DNA of 62,972 bases from Nitrospirota bacterium (GTDB lineage Bacteria; Nitrospirota; JACRHL01), in contig JACRHL010000003.1 in assembly GCA_016212085.1 (NCBI GenBank), positions 385,178 to 448,149 of the forward strand, written 5' to 3'. Positions 8,713 through 23,675 of the stretch are shown piece by piece (the first letter of the stretch is position 1; each line of letters begins with the position of its first letter). The notes beneath the pieces are model-generated. The model was not told the DNA's origin. It was given only the letters and a program-made list of their open reading frames with translations, and searched no databases. The position numbers were made by a program, and so were the translations under genes.

Positions 8713-9415
8713 CGGGCCAGGGGGCGTCGGCCGGCGCCTTGGGAGCGGCCGGGTGGGGCGGCGCCGTGTCGGGGTGGCCGGCGGCCCCCGTGGCGATCAG
8801 CTTCCGGGTCTCGGCCACCAGTTCGCGGATGCGGGCCGCCTCCTCCGCCTCCGGGTCCAGGCGCAGGAAATGCTCCCAGGTGTCCACCGCCCCCTGCAGG
8901 TCGCCCTTGCCGTAGCGCAGCACCGCGCCCATCTCGAACAGGGCCACCGTGTAATCGGGATCGAGGGCCAGCACCTGCCGGTAGTGGTGCAGCGCCTCGT
9001 CCGTATCCCCCAGGAAATAGGCCACGGTGCCCAGGTGGGTGCGCGCCTCCAGGTTCTTGGGTGCCACCTGCGAGGCGCGCAGGTAATAGCCGCGCGCCTT
9101 GCCATAGTCGCGCTGCTTCACGTACAGGTAGCCGACGCTGAGCAGCGCCTCGACGTCTTCCGGGTTCTGCGCGAGCTGGGCCTTGAGGGCGAGCAGGTGC
9201 GGATCGCCCTCGCCCTGTAGCGCCGCCTGGACGTCGGTGCCCCCCGCGGCGCCCGGATGCGGCGACGGTGCGGCCGCTTCCCCCCCGCGCGGGGACGGCG
9301 CCGCCGGCGGAATAGTGGGAACGGTGCTCACGTAGTAGCCCACGCCCACCACCACCATGGCGGCCACCCAGCCCAAGGCGCGCGGAACTGTCTTGATGCG
9401 GTTATCCAAGGCCAT
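8696..9415 (-). CDS. Membrane-anchored TPR protein
   Basis: A 239-residue protein with one N-terminal membrane span (about residues 13-31, GWVAAMVVVGVGYYVSTV). A Pro/Ala linker follows, then three or four TPR units between about 75 and 185 (VGYLYVKQRDYGKARGYYLRA, LGTVAYFLGDTDEALHHYRQVL). The C-terminal tail is rich in Pro and Ala. The layout resembles CcmI/NrfG-type cytochrome c biogenesis helpers and YfgM-type periplasmic TPR proteins; none can be chosen. The ATG at 9415 begins MALDNRIK; the frame stays open upstream but without a plausible start. It directly precedes mazG and is probably co-transcribed with it. Confidence 0.78.
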   Translation of the reverse strand: MALDNRIKTVPRALGWVAAMVVVGVGYYVSTVPTIPPAAPSPRGGEAAAPSPHPGAAGGTDVQAALQGEGDPHLLALKAQLAQNPEDVEALLSVGYLYVKQRDYGKARGYYLRASQVAPKNLEARTHLGTVAYFLGDTDEALHHYRQVLALDPDYTVALFEMGAVLRYGKGDLQGAVDTWEHFLRLDPEAEEAARIRELVAETRKLIATGAAGHPDTAPPHPAAPKAPADAPWPDADAS

Positions 9416-9565
9416 CTGTCTGCAAAAAAGTTCAAGTATACGCGCTTGCCGGCCGCTTCGCGAGGGGGCCGGGGCGGGGCCCTTGACCCCTCGGGGCCCC
9501 TCCCGTACCATCAGCGCACCGGGGACGCCCCGCACACCACAACCGCCTCGCTTGGGCCGCACACG

Positions 9566-10351
9566 ATGACACGCACCCCGCTCTTCCGGTCGCTCCCGGC
9601 CATCGCCCTGCTTGCCGTGCTGGTGGCGGCACCCGCCCACGCCACGCGCCCGTACCTGTTCACCGAGAGCGCCGCGCCCCTGCCGGCGGGCGGCATGCAG
9701 CTCGAGGTGGGCCTGGCCCACCAGGCGTGGGACCAGGGCAACAAGGTGTACGACCTGATGACCGAGTTCAGCTACAGCCTGTACGCCAACCTGGACCTGG
9801 AGTTGGAACTGCCGTACGAGGTCTCCGGCGGCGGCGGCACGCCGTTCTCCGACGGGGTGGGCGACATCTGGGCCAAGGGCAAGATCAACTTCGTCAAGGA
9901 GCGGGCCGCCAACCCGCTCACCCTGTCGGGGCAGTTGGGCATCAAATTCCCCACCGGCAGCGCGGTGAGCGGCACCGACGCGGTGGATGTGCGCATCGCG
10001 GCCCTGGCCAGCAAGCCGTTCGGGACCATGGTCGCCCACGCCAACCTGGCCTATACCTTCGTGGGGGACGACGGCGCCCTGGACCTGAACGACGTGATCG
10101 GCCTGGGCGTGGGCCTCGAATCCCAAACCACCGTGGACCGGTTGACGGCGGTGGGCGAGGTGGTCTGGCAGGAATCGCCGGCGCCCGGCGGCAGCGAGCG
10201 CACCCAGGTGATGGGCGGCGGCATCTACCAGCTCACCCACAACATGCGCGCCGACGCCACCTTGAGCCTGGGGCTGGCCCCCGGCTCGCCGCCCAACGAC
10301 GGCGCGCCGGACTACGGCCTGAGCGTGGGCCTGACCTACACCCATCCCTAG
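9566..10351 (+). CDS. Outer-membrane barrel protein, phenol-degradation MetA-like family
   Basis: A 261-residue exported protein. The signal peptide ends at AHA (residues 1-27). The rest is made of regularly spaced amphipathic strands (LDLELELPYEV, LSGQLGIKFPTG, VAHANLAYTFVGD, GLSVGLTYTHP) ending in a short strand, as in small outer-membrane barrels of the MetA-pathway (phenol degradation) or putative transporter group. The name of that family reflects history and does not show phenol use. The ATG at 9566 is placed by the signal peptide. It is divergent from the TPR gene across a 150-nt gap and converges on glgC. Confidence 0.72.
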   Translation: MTRTPLFRSLPAIALLAVLVAAPAHATRPYLFTESAAPLPAGGMQLEVGLAHQAWDQGNKVYDLMTEFSYSLYANLDLELELPYEVSGGGGTPFSDGVGDIWAKGKINFVKERAANPLTLSGQLGIKFPTGSAVSGTDAVDVRIAALASKPFGTMVAHANLAYTFVGDDGALDLNDVIGLGVGLESQTTVDRLTAVGEVVWQESPAPGGSERTQVMGGGIYQLTHNMRADATLSLGLAPGSPPNDGAPDYGLSVGLTYTHP

Positions 10352-10411
10352 GGGCAGTCCAACACAACGCCGCGCTTGCCTTGGTGTTGACAGGCCCTGA
10401 GCGCGCGCCGT

Positions 10412-11653
<1,242 letters not shown>

Positions 11654-11773
11654 GGCTCCATGCCCCCCTGTTTGTGGCGAAACGCGCTCCCCTCCCGCTG
11701 CCGCGGACGTGACGTTTCAATTATTGCCGATCCGGCGGCGGATTTCCTCCTCCCTCGCGAGAATTTAATGGGT

Positions 11774-11802
11774 TTGACCCGCCCCTCCGGGATTTTTATA
11801 AT
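11774..11802 (+). promoter_or_regulatory. Sigma-70 promoter for the ferredoxin gene
   Basis: TTGACC (11774-11779), a 17-nt spacer and TATAAT (11797-11802). This is a near-perfect vegetative promoter. Transcription would start near 11809 and give a leader of about 80 nt before the ATG at 11891. Confidence 0.75.
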
Positions 11803-11890
11803 TCGGGGATTCGTCCCACCGGCCACGCCGAACCCCACGGGGTGGCGCGGAGGCCCAAGCCCATACGATCAGGGAGCGCATCGGAACGGC

Positions 11891-12241
11891 ATGCCTGTCA
11901 TCCATTTCATCGACATGAACCGCAAGGTCACCTGCGTGCCCGGCGCCAACCTGCGCGAGGTGGCCCTGCGCGAGCGCTACCCGGTGTACCAGGGCATCCA
12001 CCAGCTCCTCAACTGCCACGGCAACGGCCTGTGCGGCACCTGCAAGGTGGCGGTGATCGAGGGGCGCACCATGCCCAGAAACGCCACCGAGCGGAAGCGC
12101 CTGAAGGGGGTTCCCGAGCCGTGGCGCCTGGCCTGCCAGTTCGAGGTGCTGGACAACGTGACGGTCACCACCGACGCGAAGCGCGTGGCGGAGCACGCCA
12201 AGGCCACGGCGGAGGCCGCCCGCAAGGCCAAGGCCGGCTAG
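11891..12241 (+). CDS. Plant-type [2Fe-2S] ferredoxin
   Basis: A 116-residue soluble electron carrier. The cluster ligands are in CHGNGLCGTC followed about 30 residues later by the fourth Cys in LACQFEV, the CX5CX2C...C pattern of plant-type ferredoxins. Between them lies a basic stretch (RNATERKRLKG) and the C-terminus is a Lys/Ala-rich tail (AKATAEAARKAKAG). The ATG at 11891 begins MPVIHFIDMNRKV. A strong sigma-70 promoter lies 90 nt upstream. Its redox partner is unknown; no oxygenase or reductase is adjacent. The stop overlaps the stop of the convergent gene downstream. Confidence 0.85.
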   Translation: MPVIHFIDMNRKVTCVPGANLREVALRERYPVYQGIHQLLNCHGNGLCGTCKVAVIEGRTMPRNATERKRLKGVPEPWRLACQFEVLDNVTVTTDAKRVAEHAKATAEAARKAKAG

Positions 12242-12828
12242 GCGGACAGCAGCGGCTGCCCGGCGCGGAACGCCATCATGGCCGCGTCGCGCAGCCCGTC
12301 CGGCGCCAGGATCGGCGCCGACAGCTCCCGGCGAATCCCCAATTTGACGAAATCCCGCTCCGCCACGGCGCACCAGTCCGCCCGGTGCAACGGCGTGAAC
12401 CCGGCCCAGTCCCACGGGTCCGCGCCCAGCCACAGGCCCACGCCATCGGGCCGGTCGGCGACGGGCAGCGCCCGCAGCCGTTCCCGCCACACCGGCAGCC
12501 GCTCCCCCTTCAACAGCCAGCAGGCGTTGACGGAGCGGCCCCACCAGATCAGCACGCGGAAGGCGAACACCCCATCGCGGGAAAAGTGGCGGGGGCAGTC
12601 CAGGTATTGATAGGGGGTTTCGTCCAGGTTCTCGCCGCGCGCCACCTGGAACGCCTCCGGGTCGAACCCCTCCGGCACCACCCACCCCGGCGCGTGGCCG
12701 CGCACCTCGGCCCGCAGCGTCCCGGCCAGCCCATGCAGGTTCCGGGTGAGCGTGGCGGCGGCCTGGGTCTTGGCGGCCAGCAATGGCCGGTCGCACACCA
12801 AGCGCAGTTGCCCGGGGGTCAGCTCCAT
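12238..12828 (-). CDS. Conserved-looking protein of unknown function
   Basis: A 196-residue protein beginning MELTPGQLRLV at an ATG in the minus strand. It is rich in Trp (FRVLIWWGRSVNACWLL, GADPWDWAGFTPLHRADWCAV) and has no signal peptide or obvious membrane span. No known domain was recognised. It converges on the ferredoxin gene with overlapping stops, and its upstream side carries a palindromic repeat (12899-13002). The open frame continues upstream to 13020, but that part lies in the repeat and is unlikely to be coding. Confidence 0.65.
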   Translation of the reverse strand: MELTPGQLRLVCDRPLLAAKTQAAATLTRNLHGLAGTLRAEVRGHAPGWVVPEGFDPEAFQVARGENLDETPYQYLDCPRHFSRDGVFAFRVLIWWGRSVNACWLLKGERLPVWRERLRALPVADRPDGVGLWLGADPWDWAGFTPLHRADWCAVAERDFVKLGIRRELSAPILAPDGLRDAAMMAFRAGQPLLSA

Positions 12829-12898
12829 GGCAAGGGGGGATGGGGGATGTTCGGCGGCATCCAGGGGATTGTACGGCCATTCGCCCGCGCGGGACACC

Positions 12899-13002
12899 GG
12901 GTTGCAGGTTGGACAGAGCGAAGCCCCACGCCCGGTGGCCAACGCCCCACGGCGGGCCGTGGTGGGTGCTGGGCTTCGCGGGGCTCTGCCCAGCCTACGG
13001 GC
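12899..13002. repeat. Palindromic intergenic repeat, copy A
   Basis: Imperfect inverted repeat. The left arm (12904-12931) reads like GCAGGTTGGACAGAGCGAAG. The right arm (12966-12999) is the complementary version ending in TCTGCCCAGCCTACGG. The core GGTTGG..AGAGCGAAGC is shared with the copy at 25783-25888. It fills much of the 253-nt gap 12829-13081, in which no gene is seen. Confidence 0.65.
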
Positions 13003-13081
13003 GGCCAATAAACCGGGCATCGCGGCACGGACCCCGGACCGGGAGCCGGAGCGGGGCGGTTGACGGCCAACGGACGCCCGG

Positions 13082-13555
13082 TCAGCCGGCCAGCGCCTGG
13101 GCGTAGGCCTCCAGTTGGGCGATGCAGATCCCCCACCCCTCGTGGAAGCCCATCTCCTCGTGTCGTTTGCAAACCTCCGCCGTCGGGTGCATGGCCACGG
13201 CGGTGTAGAGGGTGCCGCCGTCGGGGGCGTCCTCCATGGTAAACACGGCCGTCATGGGCAACCAGGACGTAATGGGGCGCCACCCCGCGCCGAGAACGGA
13301 CGTGAACACGATCCGCTCCTGGGGCACGACCTCCAGGAACACGCCCGGGTTGTCGCTCGTATCCCCGTCGGGCCCGCTCATGAACGTGTGGAAGGCCCCA
13401 CCGGGGCGCATGTCGAAGGCGCGCACCTCGGTGGTCCAGGGTTTCGGGCACCACCACTCCTTCAGATGCTCCGGGTTGCTCCACGCCTTCCAGACCAGCG
13501 CGCGCGGCGCCCGGATGACGCGGGAAATGGTGAGGCCGAAATTCGCGTCGGTCAT
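13082..13555 (-). CDS. AHSA1/SRPBCC-family protein (internal start)
   Basis: A 157-residue protein starting MTDANFGL at an internal ATG. AAGGAGGG lies 6 nt upstream (13562-13569), an excellent ribosome site, so it can be made on its own. The sequence has the START/SRPBCC signature SRVIRAPRALVWKAWSNPEHL with EWW, the usual opening of the AHSA1 (activator of Hsp90 ATPase homologue) group, and full family length. These small cytoplasmic proteins have a hydrophobic cavity; their ligands are mostly unknown. Its GC content matches the surrounding genome, unlike the SIR2-like frame fused upstream. I think this is the original resident gene. Confidence 0.8.
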   Translation of the reverse strand: MTDANFGLTISRVIRAPRALVWKAWSNPEHLKEWWCPKPWTTEVRAFDMRPGGAFHTFMSGPDGDTSDNPGVFLEVVPQERIVFTSVLGAGWRPITSWLPMTAVFTMEDAPDGGTLYTAVAMHPTAEVCKRHEEMGFHEGWGICIAQLEAYAQALAG

Positions 13556-14695
13556 GCTCCGCCCTCCTTGCAGGCCAACAAAATCCTCGAAGCCCCGGTC
13601 ATTCAAACGAAGGTTGTCCGACGGGAAAAAGCGGTTCACCTCCGCAAAAATAGCGCCCCCACCCGGGGCTGTACAGCAAAATACCTTATCGTAATTACGA
13701 TAATTACGTCTGCGATTGACCTGTAGAAAGAGCGTGCGGAGGTGGTGATCCGTCGCGGGAAACGAGTATCCGATGATGAAAACACTGGACGCTTTTTCCA
13801 GTGCGTCCGCCATGTCCCACCATATGTCGGAAAAAAGCGCGACGACCGGAGGCTTTTGCGTTTGCTGGAAGTTGATTTCCTGCTTCAGTTGGGTGGGAGG
13901 GACGATCATGGCCTGCTGGAACTCATCGTCGTCTGCACTTATGTTCGGGACGGGCTCTAGTAGATAGTCAGTTGCAACGTTGACCAACGGCCTGTTCCCG
14001 TTGAACTGCCAGTTCAGCGAGCCGTGAGGTTTGAGTACCCGGATACTAGTTTCTTTTCGACTCACCTCGGTCCGAATGCGTCGGTAGTGCCAGTCAAGAT
14101 CGGCCCGTTTCAACTCCCGTTCCAAAACAGTGTCGTAGTTGAGGCTGATAAAGGTTAGGGCCTCGTCGTCCGGCAATTTGAACGAATCGATCAATCGTTT
14201 ATGGACGTTGATCTCGTTGTCAGGGATTTCAAGCGCTCCTCCATAGACGGCGGACAACAAGTTACGCAAATCCCAACCCGCTAACAGTTGCAGATCGATG
14301 TCCGTTGGCGTGGGAATGGTTCGGTCCGTGCGAAAGCGTCTGGTTAAGACGTGATCGTCCCCCCTTCCTTCCGCGTTTCGGATACGCTCCAGCCAGTCTT
14401 CGCGTTCCCGCCCAAGGTCGACCAACGGGCCGTACATGCCCCGCCCGGAAAATTCCAGGTACGTCCACACCTCCTCAAGGCTGGCGCCGGTCAGGGCATC
14501 CCCGTACATCCTCCGGAATGGGTCGAGCATGATGTCGAGGGCCGGAAACTGGCCGCCTCGCAACTGCTCCTGAACGAAGCCGTTGTGGAAAAAACCGCGA
14601 TCGCCCGGCAGCTGTTGGCCACCACGCTGGAATCGCGAGCCGATGGTGGCCCCCGTTCCCAGGATCACGACCGTATTTCCAGACAATTCAGCCAC
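13082..14695 (-). CDS. SIR2-like protein whose frame runs into an AHSA1 domain
   Basis: One open frame holds two unrelated parts. The first 380 or so residues are a SIR2-like domain: NAD-binding GTGATIGS near the N-terminus, SLNYDTVLE (Asn about 190), KPHGSLNW (His about 230) and FIIGYSF. Such proteins are often NADases in phage defence. The last 157 residues are an AHSA1/SRPBCC lipid-binding-type domain. GTG at 14695 has AGGAGG 6 nt upstream and is the best start; ATG at 14710 is possible. The SIR2 part is A/T-richer than its surroundings. It has no stop before the AHSA1 start, so the product may be a fusion or a gene that lost its stop. Confidence 0.75.
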   Translation of the reverse strand: MAELSGNTVVILGTGATIGSRFQRGGQQLPGDRGFFHNGFVQEQLRGGQFPALDIMLDPFRRMYGDALTGASLEEVWTYLEFSGRGMYGPLVDLGREREDWLERIRNAEGRGDDHVLTRRFRTDRTIPTPTDIDLQLLAGWDLRNLLSAVYGGALEIPDNEINVHKRLIDSFKLPDDEALTFISLNYDTVLERELKRADLDWHYRRIRTEVSRKETSIRVLKPHGSLNWQFNGNRPLVNVATDYLLEPVPNISADDDEFQQAMIVPPTQLKQEINFQQTQKPPVVALFSDIWWDMADALEKASSVFIIGYSFPATDHHLRTLFLQVNRRRNYRNYDKVFCCTAPGGGAIFAEVNRFFPSDNLRLNDRGFEDFVGLQGGRSMTDANFGLTISRVIRAPRALVWKAWSNPEHLKEWWCPKPWTTEVRAFDMRPGGAFHTFMSGPDGDTSDNPGVFLEVVPQERIVFTSVLGAGWRPITSWLPMTAVFTMEDAPDGGTLYTAVAMHPTAEVCKRHEEMGFHEGWGICIAQLEAYAQALAG

Positions 14696-14805
14696 GGAAC
14701 CCCTCCTCATTTGGAACGAAGCGGATTTGGCTCGTCACATGCACACCGGCAAAGCGCTAACAAGCCCAGCTTAGCCGAAACCGCGACAACGCGGGATGAC
14801 AAACA

Positions 14806-14840
14806 AAAAAGCCCCCCCGGTTTCCCGGGGGGGCTTTTCG
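14806..14840 (-). terminator. Rho-independent terminator of ahcY
   Basis: Stem AAAAGCCCCCCCGG (14807-14820) with CCGGGGGGGCTTTT (14825-14838), and an A-run beyond 14806 that gives the U-tract on the minus strand. It lies 20 nt after the ahcY stop and is symmetrical enough to work both ways. Confidence 0.9.
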
Positions 14841-14860
14841 TATCCACTCGCCGGAACGGC

Positions 14861-16162
14861 CTAATACCGGTAGTAATCCGGCTTGTAGGGCCCCTCCACG
14901 GGCACGCCGATGTAGTCGGCCTGCGCCTTGGTGAGCACGTCCAGCTCCACGCCGATCTTGCCCAGGTGCAGGCGGGCCACCTTCTCGTCCAGGACCTTGG
15001 GCAGCACGTACACGCCCACCTGGTAGTTCTGTCCGCTGTTCCACAGTTCGATCTGGGCCATCACCTGGTTGGTGAAGGAGTTGCTCATCACGAAGCTGGG
15101 GTGGCCGGTGGCGCAGCCCAGGTTCACCAAGCGGCCCTGGGCCAGCACGGTGATCACCTTGCCGTCGGGGAAGGTCACCTGGTCCACCTGCGGCTTGACG
15201 TTGGTCCACGGCAGGCTGCGGATCTCGGCGATCTCGATCTCGGAATCGAAATGGCCGATGTTGCAGACGATGGCCTGGTCGGGCATGGCCTCCATGTGCT
15301 TGCGCGTGATCACGCGGGCGTTGCCGGTGGTGGTCACGAAGATGTTGCCGAGCCTGGCGGCGTTGTCCATCTTCATCACCCGGTAGCCGGCCATGGCCGC
15401 CTGGAGGGCGCAGATGGGGTCGATCTCGGTGACGATCACCTGGGCACCCATGCCCGAGAAGGCCTGGGCGCAGCCCTTGCCCACGTCGCCATAGCCCACC
15501 ACCACGGCCACCTTGCCGGCGATCATCACGTCGGTGGCGCGCTTGATGCCGTCGATGAGCGACTCGCGGCAGCCGTACAGGTTGTCGAACTTGCTCTTGG
15601 TCACCGAGTCGTTCACGTTGAACGCCGGGCACTTGAGCTTGCCCTTCTTGTGCATCTCGTACAGGCGGTGCACGCCGGTGGTGGTCTCCTCCGAGATGCC
15701 CTTCACGTCCTTCATCAGGTCCGGGTATTTGTCGTGCATGATGATGGTGAGGTCGCCCCCGTCATCCAGGATCATGTTGGGGTGCCAGCCGTTCGGGCCG
15801 TGGATGGTCTGCTCGATGCACCACTCGTACTCCTCCTCCGTCTCGCCCTTCCAGGCGAACACGGGGATGCCGGCGGCGGCGATGGCGGCGGCCGCCTGGT
15901 CCTGGGTGGAGAAGATGTTGCAGGACGACCAGCGCACCTGGGCGCCCAGGGCCGTGAGGGTCTCGATGAGCACGGCGGTCTGGATGGTCATGTGCAGGCA
16001 GCCGACGATGCGCGCCCCCGCCAGCGGCTTGGAGGCGCCAAACTCCGCGCGCAGGGCCATCAGGCCCGGCATCTCGCTCTCGGCGATGCCGATCTCCTTG
16101 CGGCCCCAGTCGGCCAGGCCGATGTCGGCCACCTTGTAATCCATCACTTGGGTCGGGGACAC
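14861..16162 (-). CDS. ahcY: Adenosylhomocysteinase
   Basis: AhcY splits S-adenosylhomocysteine into adenosine and homocysteine using bound NAD, and so clears the inhibitor of methyltransferases. The 433-residue protein has the Rossmann motif [13 protein letters not shown], the substrate-binding HMTIQTA and [15 protein letters not shown], and the C-terminal KPDYYRY that closes the cofactor site of the neighbouring subunit. The GTG at 16162 is chosen because AAGGAG lies 6 nt upstream; the ATG at 16183 lacks one. It lies downstream of metK on the same strand, so SAM synthesis and SAH removal are paired. No SAH riboswitch could be recognised in the 151-nt gap. Confidence 0.96.
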   Translation of the reverse strand: MSPTQVMDYKVADIGLADWGRKEIGIAESEMPGLMALRAEFGASKPLAGARIVGCLHMTIQTAVLIETLTALGAQVRWSSCNIFSTQDQAAAAIAAAGIPVFAWKGETEEEYEWCIEQTIHGPNGWHPNMILDDGGDLTIIMHDKYPDLMKDVKGISEETTTGVHRLYEMHKKGKLKCPAFNVNDSVTKSKFDNLYGCRESLIDGIKRATDVMIAGKVAVVVGYGDVGKGCAQAFSGMGAQVIVTEIDPICALQAAMAGYRVMKMDNAARLGNIFVTTTGNARVITRKHMEAMPDQAIVCNIGHFDSEIEIAEIRSLPWTNVKPQVDQVTFPDGKVITVLAQGRLVNLGCATGHPSFVMSNSFTNQVMAQIELWNSGQNYQVGVYVLPKVLDEKVARLHLGKIGVELDVLTKAQADYIGVPVEGPYKPDYYRY

Positions 16163-16250
16163 GGGTCTCTCCTTATCCAGCAAAAGCGGCCGGGACGCAC
16201 CAACGGGCGGCGGCCAGAGTTCGGGTTGATTCGATGTTCATAACGCAAAC

Positions 16251-16296
16251 GGGTGCCCGGCGCCGCCCCCGCTTGCAGGGGAGGCGCCGGGCACCC
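16251..16296 (-). terminator. Long perfect hairpin between metK and ahcY
   Basis: A perfect 14-bp stem (GGGTGCCCGGCGCC, 16251-16264, with 16283-16296) extended by an inner CCCC/GGGG stem. It lies 18 nt after the metK stop. Only a weak T-rich tract (GTTTGCGTT) follows on the minus strand, so it may attenuate rather than stop transcription into ahcY. Confidence 0.65.
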
Positions 16297-16313
16297 GCCG
16301 TGAGTCTTGCCGG

Positions 16314-17486
<1,173 letters not shown>

Positions 17487-17745
17487 GAATGCCTCCTAAG
17501 AACAACAACATCAACACGCCCATGGAATGGAACAGAATCGGCCGCGCGGGGATAAGGGCGTGCCGGACACGGTAACCGTTTTCCTTCAGACCGCCCGCGA
17601 CAAAACATGCCGATTAACCGTTATTTCTATCATTTGAGTGGAAAACCTGTCAAACCCCCCGCCTGGAAAATTCCGCACCGGGCCGGGCATGTCATTGTCG
17701 GCGGGGCTCTGGCATAATCTGAATATTTTTCCGGTTCCGCCGCCC

Positions 17746-19767
<2,022 letters not shown>

Positions 19768-19833
19768 CCTGAAACGCCGGCGCGGATTCGCGTTCCGCCA
19801 GGGCGCCCGGCCGGCTGACGGGGGCCGCCCCCG

Positions 19834-21102
19834 CTACATGCTGGGCATGAAGTAGGTGGCGTCGGTGCTGAAGGTGGCGCCGCCGTCGGCTCGGGTGAGG
19901 ATCAGGCGGAACGGGTACGGGCGGTCGTTGGCAAGGCCCGCGTGCTCTACCCGGAACGGCACCGCCGCCGCCTCGCCCACCCCCACGGTCACCTCGGGCC
20001 GGTGCAGGGCCACGTTGGCGGCGGGCAGCCCCTCCACGGCCACCCGCAAGGTGATGGGCACCCCCGCCTTGTTGGTCACCGCCACCTTGAAGTTGATGCC
20101 CCCGTCCACCCCGTACACCACCCGCTCCTGGTGCACCGAGAGGCGGATCGGGCTGAAGGTGGCCACCCCGTACACCAGCAAAAGGCCGGACAGCACGGCC
20201 CCCGCCAGCGGCCAGAACACCCGGGGCGACCGCACCGGGCTGCCGCCGCCCTGGATGCGGATCAACTCCCCCTGGGCGTTGCCGAAGCCGAACGACAACA
20301 GCCCGTCCTTGCCAAAGCGGCCCAGGTACGACTCGCAGGCGTCGATGCAGATGGCGCAGTTGATGCAGCGCGTGTAGATCTCCGGCTGGCGCGGGTCCAG
20401 GTCCATGGGGCACACGTCCTTGCACAGGGTGCAACGGCCGCAGTCGGCGGCGCGGGCCTCCTGGAAGCGGATGCGCAGCGTGTCGCGCCCCCGGAACAGG
20501 TATTGGTACAGCCCGTAGGCGCACATGTAGCGGCACCAGAAGTGGCGCACGAAGCCGAAATCGAGGGCGAAGAACCAGAACAGCACGACGAGGAAGCCCA
20601 GGAAGAGCTTGTCGCGCCCCAGGTCCCCGAACTGATCGAGCAGCCCGGCGGTGGGCATGAAGTAGTGCAGGGTGGTGACGGTGGCGCCCAGGGCGAACAC
20701 CAGGGTCGTGGCGCCAAAGGCCGCCCAGGCGCCGGCCAGGGCAAAGCGCCTCACCTTGGCGTGGCCGGTCACCCGCTCCGGCGCAAAGCCCGTGTCCACC
20801 CGCCGCCCCAGCAGGCGGCGGAGCATGCCGTCGAGGAACTCGGAAACCGTGTGCTGCGGACACAGCCAGCCGCAAAAACTCTGCCCCAGCGGGTAGAAGA
20901 AGGCCGAGGCCAGGAACCACAGCAGCCCCACGGCGCCCAGCACCACCCACACATCCTCCATCCACACCTGGTGGTCCGCCACGAAGAAGCGGCCGTTGGC
21001 CGCGTCGAACCACAGCAGGCCGGAGAGGGGAAACAGCACCACCAGAGCCAGGAACGCCCACTGGGACCCGTGGCGCAGGCGGATCAGCTTCCGGGTGTTC
21101 AC
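19834..21102 (-). CDS. ccoG: Cytochrome c oxidase accessory protein (FixG/CcoG)
   Basis: CcoG is a membrane ferredoxin-like protein needed to supply reduced copper during assembly of the cbb3-type cytochrome oxidase. The 422-residue protein has several membrane spans (FLALVVLFPLSGLLWF onward), the conserved SFCGWLCPQHTVSEF, two 4Fe-4S motifs (CGRCTLCKDVCP and CINCAICIDAC) near residues 215-255, and a C-terminal immunoglobulin-like domain in the periplasm. The GTG at 21102 overlaps the stop of the small upstream gene as GTGA. The oxidase genes ccoNOPQ are not in the window, so it is separated from its usual cluster or lies at its edge. Confidence 0.92.
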   Translation of the reverse strand: MNTRKLIRLRHGSQWAFLALVVLFPLSGLLWFDAANGRFFVADHQVWMEDVWVVLGAVGLLWFLASAFFYPLGQSFCGWLCPQHTVSEFLDGMLRRLLGRRVDTGFAPERVTGHAKVRRFALAGAWAAFGATTLVFALGATVTTLHYFMPTAGLLDQFGDLGRDKLFLGFLVVLFWFFALDFGFVRHFWCRYMCAYGLYQYLFRGRDTLRIRFQEARAADCGRCTLCKDVCPMDLDPRQPEIYTRCINCAICIDACESYLGRFGKDGLLSFGFGNAQGELIRIQGGGSPVRSPRVFWPLAGAVLSGLLLVYGVATFSPIRLSVHQERVVYGVDGGINFKVAVTNKAGVPITLRVAVEGLPAANVALHRPEVTVGVGEAAAVPFRVEHAGLANDRPYPFRLILTRADGGATFSTDATYFMPSM

Positions 21103-21314
21103 CCCAGGCGCCCCGCCAGGGTGCGGAACACGCCGCGCAGCACGGCGGCGGTCAGGTCGGGCACCCCCGCCAGGGTGGAGCCGTTCTCGGCCAGCCCGGC
21201 GCGCACGGCCGCCGGGTCGTCACTCCGCATCGGCAAGATGCCGCCCTCCAAATCCCGCAAGTTCACCCCTCCGATGCGTTGGGCCCCGATGCCGGCCATG
21301 GCCGGCTCCGCCAT
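21099..21314 (-). CDS. Small protein upstream of ccoG, unknown function
   Basis: A 71-residue open frame (MAEPAMAGIGAQRIGG) whose stop overlaps the ccoG start by 4 nt, which suggests translational coupling. No Cys motif, signal peptide or membrane span is present. A second in-frame ATG (MAGIGAQ) lies five codons in. There is no clear Shine-Dalgarno sequence. The coupling is the main reason to believe it; it could also be an accidental frame. Confidence 0.45.
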   Translation of the reverse strand: MAEPAMAGIGAQRIGGVNLRDLEGGILPMRSDDPAAVRAGLAENGSTLAGVPDLTAAVLRGVFRTLAGRLG

Positions 21315-21441
21315 GTGCCATGGGCGTCGCCCGTCAGTTTACACCGTTATCAAGGGGTCGCGGCGCAGCCCGCATGCCCGCATGGGACCGGCGCACAAAA
21401 TTGCCATAAAAGCCAAATTTTTTCAATACGTTGCAAGACAA

Positions 21442-21462
21442 TCCCCGGTACCGAGCCGGGGA
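21442..21462. other. Hairpin in the ccoG-thiC intergenic region
   Basis: TCCCCGG (21442-21448) pairs perfectly with CCGGGGA (21456-21462) across a 7-nt loop. The gap 21315-21657 holds this hairpin and a truncated MITE-like fragment (21499-21543). No gene is seen, and no TPP riboswitch motif was found in the thiC leader. Confidence 0.5.
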
Positions 21463-21498
21463 CGGAGCGCGATCGATACAATATTCCGGTATGGAACG

Positions 21499-23550
<2,052 letters not shown>

Positions 23551-23578
23551 CGCCCGCGCCCGCGCGGCGCGTCGGCTC

Positions 23579-23612
23579 AAGGGGCGGTCCCGACCGGGGC
23601 CGCCCCTTTTTT
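23579..23612 (+). terminator. Rho-independent terminator of thiC
   Basis: AAGGGGCGGTCCC pairs with GGGGCCGCCCCTT across a short loop (23579-23607, one wobble or bulge), followed by a run of T to 23612. It lies 28 nt after the thiC stop. Confidence 0.88.
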
Positions 23613-23675
23613 GCGCCTTGCCCACGGCCGGGAGGGGCGGCCGCGTTGCGCCTTTTGGCGGGTGACGCTACATTA

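Noticed and set aside
16163-16313. SAH riboswitch before ahcY
   Set aside because: The conserved SAH aptamer blocks are absent. The only strong structure is the 14-bp metK hairpin.
17695-17718. TTGTCG and CATAAT before the helicase gene as a promoter
   Set aside because: The spacer is only 12 nt, too short for a sigma-70 promoter.
17487-17745. SAM riboswitch before metK
   Set aside because: No SAM-I, SAM-II or SAM-V core was found in the gap shared with the helicase gene.
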